From: Stieleria sedimenti
GTDB taxonomy: Bacteria > Planctomycetota > Planctomycetia > Pirellulales > Pirellulaceae
Direction of reading: 5' to 3'
DNA: 64,000 nucleotides
Assembly (NCBI RefSeq): GCF_025060895.1
Contig: NZ_JANZKV010000037.1
Coordinates: 1-64,000, forward strand
This document shows, piece after piece, positions 26,752 to 35,175 of the stretch. How positions within the stretch are numbered: position 1 is the first letter of the stretch; the number at the start of each line of letters is the position of its first letter. The notes beneath the pieces are model-generated. The model saw nothing but the letters and a program-made list of their open reading frames with translations. It ran no database searches and was not told the DNA's origin. The position numbers were made by a program, and so were the translations under genes.

Positions 26752-27270
26752 CTAGGCGTCGGGTTCCAACGTCGGTTCGTTATTGTTCCACCCGCGGAAG
26801 GAAAGCGCTTCCTGATACTCAGACTCGGTTATTTCTCCGTCTGACAGGTCTATCAGCATCGTGACATGATCGGAGTGAAGCCGCCGACGCAGCATCAACT
26901 CATCAGCAATACGTTTGACGGCTTTCACATTCTCCGGTTGTCGCATCAGATCGAGCGCCATGGCCTTGGCTGCTGCACGGGCGCCTTGAACCTTACTAAA
27001 GTCATTTTCACACCCAGCCGCGGCCTCATCCTCGCTATATCTCGCGGCTAGCACCGCCCCGTATCCTGCGCAAAGGTATGTGTCAAAATCGGCCATTGTC
27101 TGTGCATCCTCGTTGCCCGACAGTTGTTCGTTCGCACTCCATCCGGCCGCACCTTCTTCCTCTTGTTCTTCAACAAGCACACAAGCGACACCAAACAGGT
27201 ACCAATTTGGAAAGAAGCGACGATGCGCGACGGTGTGCCCCGCCTCGTGGATAGCTGTGATTAGATCCAT
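26752..27270 (-). CDS. M41-like zinc metallopeptidase domain protein
   Basis: The 172-aa protein begins MDLITAIHEAGHTVAHRRFF. The HEAGH zinc-binding motif (HExxH) and the following arrangement (YLCAGYGAVLAARY as a later helix) resemble the peptidase domain of FtsH without its ATPase. There is no membrane segment. ATG at 27270 is preferred over an upstream TTG because a GGTG/GGGGTG site precedes it. Such stand-alone M41-like proteins occur in mobile regions; their substrates are unknown. Confidence 0.7.
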   Translation of the reverse strand: MDLITAIHEAGHTVAHRRFFPNWYLFGVACVLVEEQEEEGAAGWSANEQLSGNEDAQTMADFDTYLCAGYGAVLAARYSEDEAAAGCENDFSKVQGARAAAKAMALDLMRQPENVKAVKRIADELMLRRRLHSDHVTMLIDLSDGEITESEYQEALSFRGWNNNEPTLEPDA

Positions 27271-27417
27271 AGTGTCACCCCGCACCTTCAAAGAACTGTT
27301 GAATCTCTACGTCAAAGTTAGTCACCCTGCTCCACGTCAATGTCGAATTCCTCTCGGAGCCTTGGTTATCGAAGGCTAGTTGGCGTATTGGGTCCCGTAC
27401 GCTCCTTTCACTCCCTT

Positions 27418-28554
27418 TCAACAGATTCCATTGCGATGTCGAGTCCGACGACGTGCGATCAGCCCCAATGCAACAAAAGCGATGAGAGCCGTGGATGAGG
27501 GTTCTGGTACGACTGTTACATTCGCAACCCATGCCTCAGTGCCTCCGAATGGATTTAGGCCGTAACCAATGATGGTTTCTCCATCATCTGAGATGCCCGT
27601 CGCCCTACTCAAATCCCATCCGTCGAGATTCAATCCATAATCCGACGTAAGGACTTCGCTGAGATCGCGCATTCCGTTTTCTTCGTCCCAGATAAACGCA
27701 TAGTTGCCACTTTGGCCTACGATGATCGATCCGTCTGCTGAAACTGCATTGGCCTTGCTATCGCCTGTCACAGATATGGATCCCAGTTCAAGGATCGGTC
27801 CACCCGTAAAACGGACTGCCGATCGTCCTGATTCCCCCACAATGGTTTGGCCATCGGATGAAATAGCGAGAGCTGCACTGTCCTCATTCCCTAGACGACC
27901 CAATCCTTGGCCAAGTTTGGAAGTTCCCGACCAGTCCCCGCTCCATATCGTAGCCTCAGTCCAAGTACCCTCGCTTCCACTCCTGAGGCTGTTTCCAACG
28001 ACAACCTGACCATCGCCCGAAATTCCATAGGCTTCTGCCTCCCGTCCATCGATGCCTTTCAATTCGATGTTGTTTCGAAATCCACGCGGACCATCCGGTG
28101 ATGGCGTGAACCGCTTTACGCCAATCTTAACTGTGCCGTCAGCCGAAACGTCATGCGCAACACTATTGTTCCCGCCTGACGGAATTGCTCCGGAGTTAAG
28201 ATCGGCAGCTTTGTGGAGGATATAACGCTGGCCAGTTGTTGTGCTAGCGTATTCGTATGAGCCCACGAACACGCCGTTGCTTGACACAGCATTGCCGTGG
28301 CTGGACGCAAATCCCCCGACTTGAGTCATGCCTTCCCCAATCGTCCACTGGAACGCTTTGTTACCACTTAACTCACCGCTTTGTTGTGATGCAGGGCCAC
28401 TCGTTCCAACTATGATTGTGCCGTCCGGAGAAACGTCATTTGCCACACTTCGTGTGTGTCCCGGCAAATGCCCAAGGCCTGTGAAAATCGCAGCCTTCAC
28501 CTGGCCTAATCCCATCACGGCGAGCAATACCACTGGATATGCAAGCACTCTCAT
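27418..28554 (-). CDS. HAF-repeat PEP-CTERM exported protein
   Basis: This 378-aa protein has a signal peptide (MRVLAYPVVLLAVMGLGQVKA). Repeated HAF-like units follow (DVSPDGTIIVGTS, DVSADGTVKIG, GISGDGQVVVGNS, AISSDGQTIVGES, AVSADGSIIVGQS, GISDDGETIIGYG), predicting a beta-propeller. It ends with a PEP-CTERM sorting tail (VPEPSSTALIAFVALGLIAR plus Arg cluster), which targets it for exosortase processing at the cell surface. ATG at 28554 is chosen because it gives a clean signal peptide. Confidence 0.85.
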   Translation of the reverse strand: MRVLAYPVVLLAVMGLGQVKAAIFTGLGHLPGHTRSVANDVSPDGTIIVGTSGPASQQSGELSGNKAFQWTIGEGMTQVGGFASSHGNAVSSNGVFVGSYEYASTTTGQRYILHKAADLNSGAIPSGGNNSVAHDVSADGTVKIGVKRFTPSPDGPRGFRNNIELKGIDGREAEAYGISGDGQVVVGNSLRSGSEGTWTEATIWSGDWSGTSKLGQGLGRLGNEDSAALAISSDGQTIVGESGRSAVRFTGGPILELGSISVTGDSKANAVSADGSIIVGQSGNYAFIWDEENGMRDLSEVLTSDYGLNLDGWDLSRATGISDDGETIIGYGLNPFGGTEAWVANVTVVPEPSSTALIAFVALGLIARRRTRHRNGIC

Positions 28555-28741
28555 CGCTCTGGCCTGAAGATGGTTGTTAATACGGGGATCATATGATTCC
28601 TTCCTCAAAAGTCGTTTGTCAATTGTACCGTTGCAGCGTGCCTCAGCCTGTTCAAGAATTATTTTAGTCGCTTCGCCCGGTGGATCCGGCCGCCGAGATG
28701 CTCGACGAACTTCTTATTTTGCACGAACATCTCGCCCGAAC

Positions 28742-28937
28742 TGTCACGGGGCGCCCAAATGGGACCACCTATGGGCGCTTCGGGCTCCTCCACACTTTGG
28801 GTGGTATGTGGCTCATCGCTTTTCGTTTTCAAAGCCTATACAGCGAGCGAGAGCCTGTGAAAACAAAAAACGAATCGCCATTAGGGTGGGGGCATTTGCG
28901 CGCCCATGAGTGGTCCCTTTTCAAGCGCCCCGTGACA
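28742..28937. mobile_element. MITE with terminal inverted repeats and 7-bp target duplication
   Basis: The ends are perfect 13-bp inverted repeats TGTCACGGGGCGC (28742-28754 and its complement at 28925-28937). They extend imperfectly for about 37 bases, with GGGACCAC and ATGGGCGC shared. CCCGAAC flanks both sides (28735-28741 and 28938-28944) as a 7-bp target duplication. The 196-bp element has no transposase, so it must have been moved in trans. The parent family cannot be named from this. Confidence 0.88.
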
Positions 28938-29050
28938 CCCGAACCGCAGCGCGGGTCATAAACTCGGTCCCGTACCTAATTGGCGGACATTTCGAGCACT
29001 TTCAACGTTGCAGACTCCCAATTCCTAACAAGACATAAGACAATGTGTCT

Positions 29051-29067
29051 ACTGAAGTGACTTCAGT
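29051..29067. promoter_or_regulatory. 17-bp palindrome, copy 2
   Basis: ACTGAAGTGACTTCAGT is identical to 23166-23182. A second copy begins 43 bases later (29094), that is about four helical turns, which favours cooperative binding by a dimeric protein. Confidence 0.6.
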
Positions 29068-29093
29068 AAAATCAGCGCGGAAAAGTACCAAAT

Positions 29094-29110
29094 ACTGAAG
29101 TGACTTCAGT
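29094..29110. promoter_or_regulatory. 17-bp palindrome, copy 3
   Basis: This is a third identical ACTGAAGTGACTTCAGT, 43 bases from copy 2. No intact gene begins just downstream on the plus strand. On the minus side it lies beyond the sigma-factor gene's 3-prime end. Confidence 0.6.
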
Positions 29111-29326
29111 GCTTTTAAGCCGAGCGATTACGGGAAAAACACTTCTGAGTCTCCGACACCGGCTTTCAATTCATCGCTTCCTTCGATGAAGGATTGCCTC
29201 GCTAAGGGGTGATCGCCCTCGATTCGAACTGATGCCGGGTCGTTCGTGCCATTAGGAAACAGCCGAACCAACGGTCGCTTGCTCTATCCAACCGGCGAGT
29301 GTGATGCGTGAAACCTAGGAACCAAA

Positions 29327-29407
29327 GTTTCAAGCGATCGCGGGTCCGGTCACCTTCTTTCCGTCACGCTCAAAGTTAGGAAACTGGGTGAACTTGCAGA
29401 CGAACAG
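29327..29407 (-). repeat. 81-base island repeat, copy 2
   Basis: It matches 23400-23480; perfect blocks are at 29344-29362 and 29372-29382. It lies just past the stop of the sigma-factor gene, so recombination between the two copies would remove about 5.9 kb. Confidence 0.65.
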
Positions 29408-29438
29408 GGCCAACGGTGGCAGTACAATCGCTAGCGCT

Positions 29439-30002
29439 TCATTCCAACTCGTCATTGGTCATCTCGGTCTGCAACCAGGCACGCGTGAAAACCCAGGATC
29501 GCTCGGCCTTCGTCTTTGAAATGCCGAGTAACTGAGCCGCCTCGGCGACGGTGAACCCGACGAAGTAACGGAGCTTGACGAGTTTGGCTCGCTCAGGATC
29601 CTGTTGCTCGAGCCGATCGAGCGCGTCATTCAGTTGAAACAGTTTTTTGTCCGAATCCTCGGAAGCGATCTGTTCGTGAAATGGCTCGCGTTTGCGATCC
29701 CCGCCCCGTTTGAGTGTCTCACGTTCGCGTGCACGTTCGATCAATATCCGTCTCATCGCTTCGGCAGCCGCGGCAAAGAATTGCGCTCGACTTTCCCAGC
29801 TGATCGGTGCGTCGTTGCCAATTAACCGAAGAAAGGCATCATGCACCAACTCGGTCGCGTCGATGCTAATTCCGTCTCGCTCACGGGCAAGCTTGGAACG
29901 GGCGAGTGTCCGCAGCTGTTGATAGACCAACGGCAACAAATCTCGTGTCTCATTGTGTGTCCCTTCAACGAGACCAACGAGAATTTTGGTCACGTCCGTC
30001 AT
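29439..30002 (-). CDS. ECF-like RNA polymerase sigma factor (TIGR02999 type)
   Basis: The 187-aa protein has sigma region 2 (LLPLVYQQLRTLARSKLARE, then ATELVHDAFLRLIG) and region 4 (DPERAKLVKLRYFVGFTVAE, ISKTKAERSWVFTRAWLQ). This subfamily is common in planctomycetes. Its ATG overlaps the kinase stop in an ATGA, so the two are co-translated. The kinase probably regulates this sigma factor, directly or indirectly; that is an inference from gene order. Confidence 0.9.
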   Translation of the reverse strand: MTDVTKILVGLVEGTHNETRDLLPLVYQQLRTLARSKLARERDGISIDATELVHDAFLRLIGNDAPISWESRAQFFAAAAEAMRRILIERARERETLKRGGDRKREPFHEQIASEDSDKKLFQLNDALDRLEQQDPERAKLVKLRYFVGFTVAEAAQLLGISKTKAERSWVFTRAWLQTEMTNDELE

Positions 30003-32644
30003 GGTTCGTTTTTCGATAATCGAAGGACGACTTCCGCTTCGCGAACTGCGATTTCAGCAAATAAACGTTCAGTCGAGGCATGATTCCAGTAAGACGAATA
30101 GATGACGGTGGGATCACCGGACTTCCACTCCTTGAGATGAAGCCTTGCTTTTTCGAGTTCGTTTGTCGCAGTCTCAAAATCACCAAGGTGATGCGCGGCA
30201 ATCGAACGGTAGGCAAGATGGGCGACGCTATTCGCATTGCGATACGACAGGTAATTTCGCGTTTTTTCGAAGTCGCCAAGTCGGAGCGCGGCCATGCCAC
30301 CAGTCAAAAGAGACGGCGAATGGTCGGTGTGTTGTTTCAATTTCTCTTCAGCTTTGCTAAGAAAGTCGTTCGCCTTACTTTCCTGTGGTGGCAGCAGATA
30401 GGCCTTTCCAAGGTCAATGATCGTTTCTCGATTCCTTGTTTCGCAAAGCGAACGAATCTCGAAAGTGGTCGCATCGTACTTTTCCATCCAACTTTGGTGA
30501 TAAGCAATGATTCCCGCGTAGATTAGGCCACGGTACTCGCCCATCCTGTAGGCCTTCATGTAGAGGTCGTAAGCTTCTTCGAGTTCACCTTGGATGACTT
30601 GCTCCTGCGCCATCAAGAATTGCCAGTCAGCGTAGTTCGGCAAAGCATGCATCAGCTCCTTGATAACCGCACGGCGTTTCTGAACGTCTAAGTCTTGTCC
30701 ATACCGACTTGATTCTTCCAGCGTCAGCCCGAGGGTTCGGTCGAGTCGGTCACGCAACATGATCGAGTTTTCGTGATATTCTTTCCATCTCACGTTGCCG
30801 GAATTCGGTATCCAGCTTTCTTGATGACGGATCTTTCGTGCCGCGGTCCAACGTAGCATTTTCGCGGCATCCACCCGTCCGAGTTGGTACATAAGTTCTG
30901 CGGCCATCAGGTCAAATTGGGTATACGTTGGATGTTTGTTTTTTTGCAGGTAGCTGAGTACGGACTCAGGGGGAGAGTTCGACAGCTCTGCGTAGAATGC
31001 AATGGCAAGTCTTACGTACTCGTTTTCATCATCATCGCCGATCAACCTTCCCGCAAGTGCGATCGTTTTCTCGTCTCTTTGCAAACAAGCTTTTGTCGCC
31101 GTCGACGCTACGCCAAAAGCTATCGCTTCTTTGAAGGAATCGAGTTGGGCCTCTTCAACGTTTGCGTTCCTCGCCTGTTGCTCGGCATCGACGAGAACCT
31201 CCATCGAACTCTTCAACTGGCCTGCGTTCCGCATCGTATATGAAAGTTCCTCGGCGATCCGCTGAAATCGCGCGGATGAATCGGGAAGCAACGTTGCGAG
31301 ATGCCCGTACTCCTGGCGACGCCAATCAATCTCCTGAACTAGCTCATCAGGCGTGACGGGCTCCGGGATGTCTGGTCGTTGGACAGCAAGCCAGAGCGCA
31401 GCACTCGCAATCACAACTGCAGCAACACTTGACGTTGCAACCAAAATTCCACGTCCGTTTCGACGGAAGTATTTTTGGAGTCGATAGCCCGCAGAGGGTC
31501 GCCGTGCCGCGATCGGTTTGGTTTGCAGAAACCGCTCCACGTCTTCAGCCAAGCTTTTTGGCGTTTCATACCGGCGTGAAGGACTCTTCTCCAGGCTTCG
31601 CAGGACGATCCAGTCAAGATCGCCACGCAAGTATTGGCAGAGTGATTTCGTCGCCGCACCACGCTTCGTCGCGACTACCGACGCGCGTTCTCCCAGTGTG
31701 CTGAGTCGATGGCTGGGACGCTCGGCCTCTTCTTCGCGGATCAGACGTCTTAGCTCGTCAAATGCCGCCGACCGAAGCCGTTCTTTACTCACTGGAGTGG
31801 TCCCGGTCAAAAGCTCATAAAGCAGGACGCCGAGTGAATAGACATCGCTCCGAGTGTCGACGTCCAAGGCGCTGAGTTCCGCTTGTTCGGGGCTCATGTA
31901 CTGAGGTGTACCGATCATATGCCCGTACTTGGTGAACAATGTCTTTTCGGTGAGTTTTTGGTTGAGCGCCTTGGCCACTCCAAAGTCGATGACTTTGGGA
32001 AAGGGTTCGCCGTCAACCATCGTCACCAAGATGTTCGATGGTTTGATATCGCGATGAATGATACCTTTCTGATGAGCATGCTGGATCGCAGCACAGACTT
32101 GAGTAAACAGTCGCAGCCGGTCTTCAGTGGACATGTTGTTGACATCGCAGTACTCGGTTATGGAAACCCCTTTTACCAATTCCATGACAAAGTAAGGACG
32201 TCCGCTCTCCGTCGTTCCCGCGTCCATCACCCGGGCAATGTTCGGATGATCCATCAGCGCAATCGCCTGTCGTTCGGCTTCGAATCGGGCGATCACCTCC
32301 CTGGAGTCCATGCCCGGCTTGATGACCTTGATTGCGACCTTCTGCTGGATTTCACCGGTCCGTTCCGCCATGTAGACGGCGCCGAATCCGCCCTCACCGA
32401 TCTGCTGCAATAGCTTATACGCTCCAATCATCATTCCTGGTGATTCCGAGACGGATCGTGACTCCACGGTAGGTGCACCACCAACGGGAGATTCCAGAAA
32501 TCCGTCCGGTTCATCGTGCGCCCGAAGCAGCTTCAATACCTCTAGCTTGACTTTCTGGCTTGTGGGGGCGGCCTCGATGAACTCAGAACGCCGTTTCGGA
32601 TCGACGATTTCGGCAGCTTCTAAGAAGAGAGTCTCGGCATTCAT
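29999..32644 (-). CDS. transmembrane Ser/Thr protein kinase with TPR-like sensor
   Basis: This 881-aa protein has a short N-terminal helix region and a Hanks-type kinase domain (about residues 75-390): GEGGFG loop near 83-88, Lys106 in VAIKV, HRD at 197-199 followed by IKPSN, DFG near 220-222 and GTPQYMSPEQA. A membrane helix follows at about 402-425 (GILVATSSVAAVVIASAALW). The extracytoplasmic C-terminus is helical with TPR-like repeats. All catalytic residues are present. It is upstream of and overlapping the sigma gene. Confidence 0.93.
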   Translation of the reverse strand: MNAETLFLEAAEIVDPKRRSEFIEAAPTSQKVKLEVLKLLRAHDEPDGFLESPVGGAPTVESRSVSESPGMMIGAYKLLQQIGEGGFGAVYMAERTGEIQQKVAIKVIKPGMDSREVIARFEAERQAIALMDHPNIARVMDAGTTESGRPYFVMELVKGVSITEYCDVNNMSTEDRLRLFTQVCAAIQHAHQKGIIHRDIKPSNILVTMVDGEPFPKVIDFGVAKALNQKLTEKTLFTKYGHMIGTPQYMSPEQAELSALDVDTRSDVYSLGVLLYELLTGTTPVSKERLRSAAFDELRRLIREEEAERPSHRLSTLGERASVVATKRGAATKSLCQYLRGDLDWIVLRSLEKSPSRRYETPKSLAEDVERFLQTKPIAARRPSAGYRLQKYFRRNGRGILVATSSVAAVVIASAALWLAVQRPDIPEPVTPDELVQEIDWRRQEYGHLATLLPDSSARFQRIAEELSYTMRNAGQLKSSMEVLVDAEQQARNANVEEAQLDSFKEAIAFGVASTATKACLQRDEKTIALAGRLIGDDDENEYVRLAIAFYAELSNSPPESVLSYLQKNKHPTYTQFDLMAAELMYQLGRVDAAKMLRWTAARKIRHQESWIPNSGNVRWKEYHENSIMLRDRLDRTLGLTLEESSRYGQDLDVQKRRAVIKELMHALPNYADWQFLMAQEQVIQGELEEAYDLYMKAYRMGEYRGLIYAGIIAYHQSWMEKYDATTFEIRSLCETRNRETIIDLGKAYLLPPQESKANDFLSKAEEKLKQHTDHSPSLLTGGMAALRLGDFEKTRNYLSYRNANSVAHLAYRSIAAHHLGDFETATNELEKARLHLKEWKSGDPTVIYSSYWNHASTERLFAEIAVREAEVVLRLSKNEP

Positions 32645-33051
32645 CTCGTCTACTCCGCATGGAGGATGTATCTCGTCCAGTTCGAGTGTTAGTGCGAGAT
32701 TCAGATATGGAATCCGTCAAAAAAGCAAGTTTTTCTTTAATTCAACGGCATTTCACGGGGTGAAAATCGAGTCTCTTCCACCCCGGCTAGATTGTTCGAA
32801 CTAACGGGGTAGACGATTTGAGGCCCAAGTATCTATCGACCGACTGCGTGAACTCGTGTCGAATACGCCTATCATACGGAGGGCAGTGTATTTTCCGTAA
32901 CGACCGACTTGGTGTTGAATTGGTGTTCAACGCTACTTGGCTTGTTTCTTTCCTCGCTTGACTCGTTTGAACGCATAGGCCGCGCTCGGGCCTTCGACAA
33001 TGCAGCCTGTACGCTCCGCCGCCTCCCAAGTGAGAATGTTTTTTTCCATCT
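32645..33051. other. spacer with decayed gene fragment
   Basis: This 407-base region lies between the kinase and a secreted protein gene, both on the minus strand. It contains the 3-prime fragment of a paralogue (32933-33043) and should hold the kinase promoter. Confidence 0.55.
32933..33043 (-). pseudogene. 3-prime fragment of a paralogue of the 34113-34676 gene
   Basis: The 36 codons read LTWEAAERTGCIVEGPSAAY, then AFKRVKRGKKQAK and a stop. The intact gene ends ITWQALERTGRLAEGPSPIY then TFKRVKKQAK. The match is clear and the rest of the gene is absent, so this is a truncated duplicate lying next to its relatives. The cut end falls just past the stop of the 33052 gene, which suggests a recombination joint there. 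Confidence 0.78.
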
Positions 33052-34032
33052 TCAGTCAGCGGAGTTAGCGACAATACGCTTTGCATCCAGATTCATTTCG
33101 GGTTGTGGTTCTCCCTCACTCATGGTGCTGCGTATCGTATGTGTGTAGTGGTCTTGAGAGTGGAATTTCAGGACACGAATTCCTACGAAACGCTTGCCAT
33201 CGAGCATCCCCTCACCCGGTCCGATCAGGGCACCGTCGTCGGTCATTCCGTTAAAGCAGATCCTCACATGCTCGCCGCCACGAAACCATGTCTCGACAAT
33301 CTGCTGCTTCGTCGAATGCCATGCAAACAGGCCGCTCGCTGGCTGCTCACCTGGTTCTTGATAGGTCACTCGGAGCGCCATATCACTGCTGCTTGCTGTT
33401 GCGGTGACTTTTGCAGTCTTCTCTTGACCATCCTTATCGAACGTGAGCGTCCATTGCCCCACGAGAGTGTCAATCGCCTTCTTCGCATCGGCCTCGGTCA
33501 GAGACGCCAGTCTTTTCCAGACCTCGGTTGGAAATTTCTCCGTCTTGCCATCGACGGTTAGTTCACCTGACCAAGTGTGTGTGTTGCCGCCGTCTGTCGC
33601 TGCGATCTGAAAGGCAGCTTCGACATTTTTGCCTTCGCTTGTTGTTCCGCTTCCCTCCTCAATCCAGCCGTCTTCGGATCTGTACGTGATCGACTGGTTA
33701 AAGATTCCGCTTGACGTGGAGTATTGGCCCCTGATCCGCTTGGCTGCGGCGTCGTAGGCAACCACCCACGTACCCATATCACGACCGACTTGGTTGCTAC
33801 AGATCATGGTATTTCCGTCGTCGCTTACCCGACACTGGGAGTAAGCGGTAATTCTGTCACCCTGCTTGCCGAAGCCCGGCATATCGGCAGCAAGTTCAAT
33901 GTCACCGACCCAACTTCCCTTATGGGCCTCGCAGAACTTATCGAAGTCGGCACGAGAAGATTCTTGAGCCAGTGTCGGTGAGATGAGCAACAGAGTGGCA
34001 GCGGCGCATGCCGAAATGGCGATGGTTTTCAT
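33052..34032 (-). CDS. secreted protein with DUF1579-like repeats (unknown role)
   Basis: The 326-aa protein has a signal peptide (MKTIAISACAAATLLLISPT, cut after LAQ). Two related domains of the lipocalin-like DUF1579 type follow (HKGSWVGDIELAADMPGFG and VGQWTLTFDKDGQEKT). CGGAG precedes ATG at 34032; the upstream in-frame extension is rejected because it hides the signal peptide. It is a paralogue of the next gene, to which it may have been fused or from which it was duplicated. No enzyme motif is seen. Confidence 0.65.
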   Translation of the reverse strand: MKTIAISACAAATLLLISPTLAQESSRADFDKFCEAHKGSWVGDIELAADMPGFGKQGDRITAYSQCRVSDDGNTMICSNQVGRDMGTWVVAYDAAAKRIRGQYSTSSGIFNQSITYRSEDGWIEEGSGTTSEGKNVEAAFQIAATDGGNTHTWSGELTVDGKTEKFPTEVWKRLASLTEADAKKAIDTLVGQWTLTFDKDGQEKTAKVTATASSSDMALRVTYQEPGEQPASGLFAWHSTKQQIVETWFRGGEHVRICFNGMTDDGALIGPGEGMLDGKRFVGIRVLKFHSQDHYTHTIRSTMSEGEPQPEMNLDAKRIVANSAD

Positions 34033-34112
34033 CGTAGTTCTCCGTAGGGAATGGAACGGAATCGCAGTATTAGAGATGCTGAGTAACGGCAAACGCAAAA
34101 CGGACTTGGGAT

Positions 34113-34676
34113 CTACTTGGCTTGTTTCTTTACCCGCTTGAACGTGTAGATCGGACTTGGCCCTTCAGCAAGGCGGCCAGTGCGCTCCAAAGCCTGCCAG
34201 GTGATCGTGTCTTCTCCTGTCACGGTCACCCTACCTTTGATCGATGTCTCCTTTCCGTCGCCGTCAATGCCCTTTGAAATCAGCGTCGATGTCTTGGCTG
34301 CCTTGTCTATCACAACTGTCCCCATGCTCACGCCGCCCAGTGAATTCATTCCTCCGGAGACAATTTCCTTCTTATCAGCGTTCCAGCCTTTCAGCGCCTT
34401 TCCGGAGAAAGTCGTTCCACCTTCGAATTCAACAGACCAGTTCTCCTCTACAGCGTTTTTATTCAGAATCCTCTTCCATGAGAACTGAAAGATCATTTTT
34501 GTTCCCTTCTCGGCAACTCCCGCCAAATCCTCCTGCAAAGGTCCTTCGTACTGCCAAGTTCCGAGCATTGGTCCATAGCCTTTCAGGTGCTCGAAGCTTG
34601 GGCCGGGCCCGTCCTGCCCATACGTAACGCCACAAAGAAGAAGAACGACAGTCAGTGCGGTAACGATTGATTTCAT
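34113..34676 (-). CDS. secreted DUF1579-like protein
   Basis: This 187-aa protein has a signal peptide (MKSIVTALTVVLLLCGVTYG) and a single beta-barrel-like domain (GPMLGTWQYEGPLQEDLAG, MIFQFSWKRILNKNAVEENW, then a TITWQALERTG end). ATG at 34676 gives the signal peptide. It lies 80 bases upstream of the 326-aa paralogue in the same direction. A 3-prime fragment of a third copy is present at 32933. Function is unknown. Confidence 0.65.
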   Translation of the reverse strand: MKSIVTALTVVLLLCGVTYGQDGPGPSFEHLKGYGPMLGTWQYEGPLQEDLAGVAEKGTKMIFQFSWKRILNKNAVEENWSVEFEGGTTFSGKALKGWNADKKEIVSGGMNSLGGVSMGTVVIDKAAKTSTLISKGIDGDGKETSIKGRVTVTGEDTITWQALERTGRLAEGPSPIYTFKRVKKQAK

Positions 34677-35175
34677 GACAGATCCTTTCGGGGAAAATTT
34701 TCGATGTAATAGGGAAGTTTGACTGGGACTTGAGAGGAATTGGTGATAGATAGCGGGAGGCACTCGAAATCCAGAAGTGTGTCTACCAATTAGGTTAGGC
34801 GATGCATCACCCCTGCTGGGGTAAAGGCATCTTCTCCAATAGCTGCTGCGACAGAATGCCTCATCGCCATTGTTGATGCCGGAATTGGATAGCGCCACTT
34901 TGGCGGGGTTGGCTTAGGGGGCGGTTGCTTGATCGTTGATGGAGATTTTCGCTTTGTCCGGTTGCCTGTTTTGGTCTAGGCGGCGCTAGATCTCTTCGCC
35001 GGCTGCGTTGAGCGAGAGCTTGCGGTAGCTTGACCACAATTCCAGGGCGTTTCCGCTGGTAGCGCAACGAAAGCAGCGATAGAGGTTGCGCCGTAGCCTT
35101 GAGTCGTGCCCCCACGCCAAGAAGCTCAAACTGTTCCCAAATGGTTTGTTTCGGAATCGTCGAAAGAATTGGGTT
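34677..35175. other. intergenic region, no gene seen
   Basis: This 499-base spacer has only shadow frames. It includes an A/T-poor stretch near 34800-34900 and separates the secreted proteins from the replication module. No strong hairpin or repeat is seen. Confidence 0.4.

Larger units (their letters stand above)
28555..29438. other. island spacer with MITE and palindromes
   Basis: This 884-base stretch has no intact gene. It contains the 196-bp MITE (28742-28937), two perfect 17-bp palindromes (29051 and 29094) and copy 2 of the 81-base repeat (29327-29407). A tRNA-like but unfoldable sequence lies on the minus strand around 29205-29300. Confidence 0.6.

Noticed and set aside
28680-28961. 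93-codon plus-strand frame through the MITE
   Set aside because: Most of it is the MITE itself, including both inverted ends, so the frame is accidental.
29205-29300. tRNA-like sequence on the minus strand (D-arm-like TGGATAGAGC and T-loop-like AGTTCGAATC)
   Set aside because: Acceptor and T stems do not pair and the anticodon stem has mismatches, so it is at best a tRNA relic.
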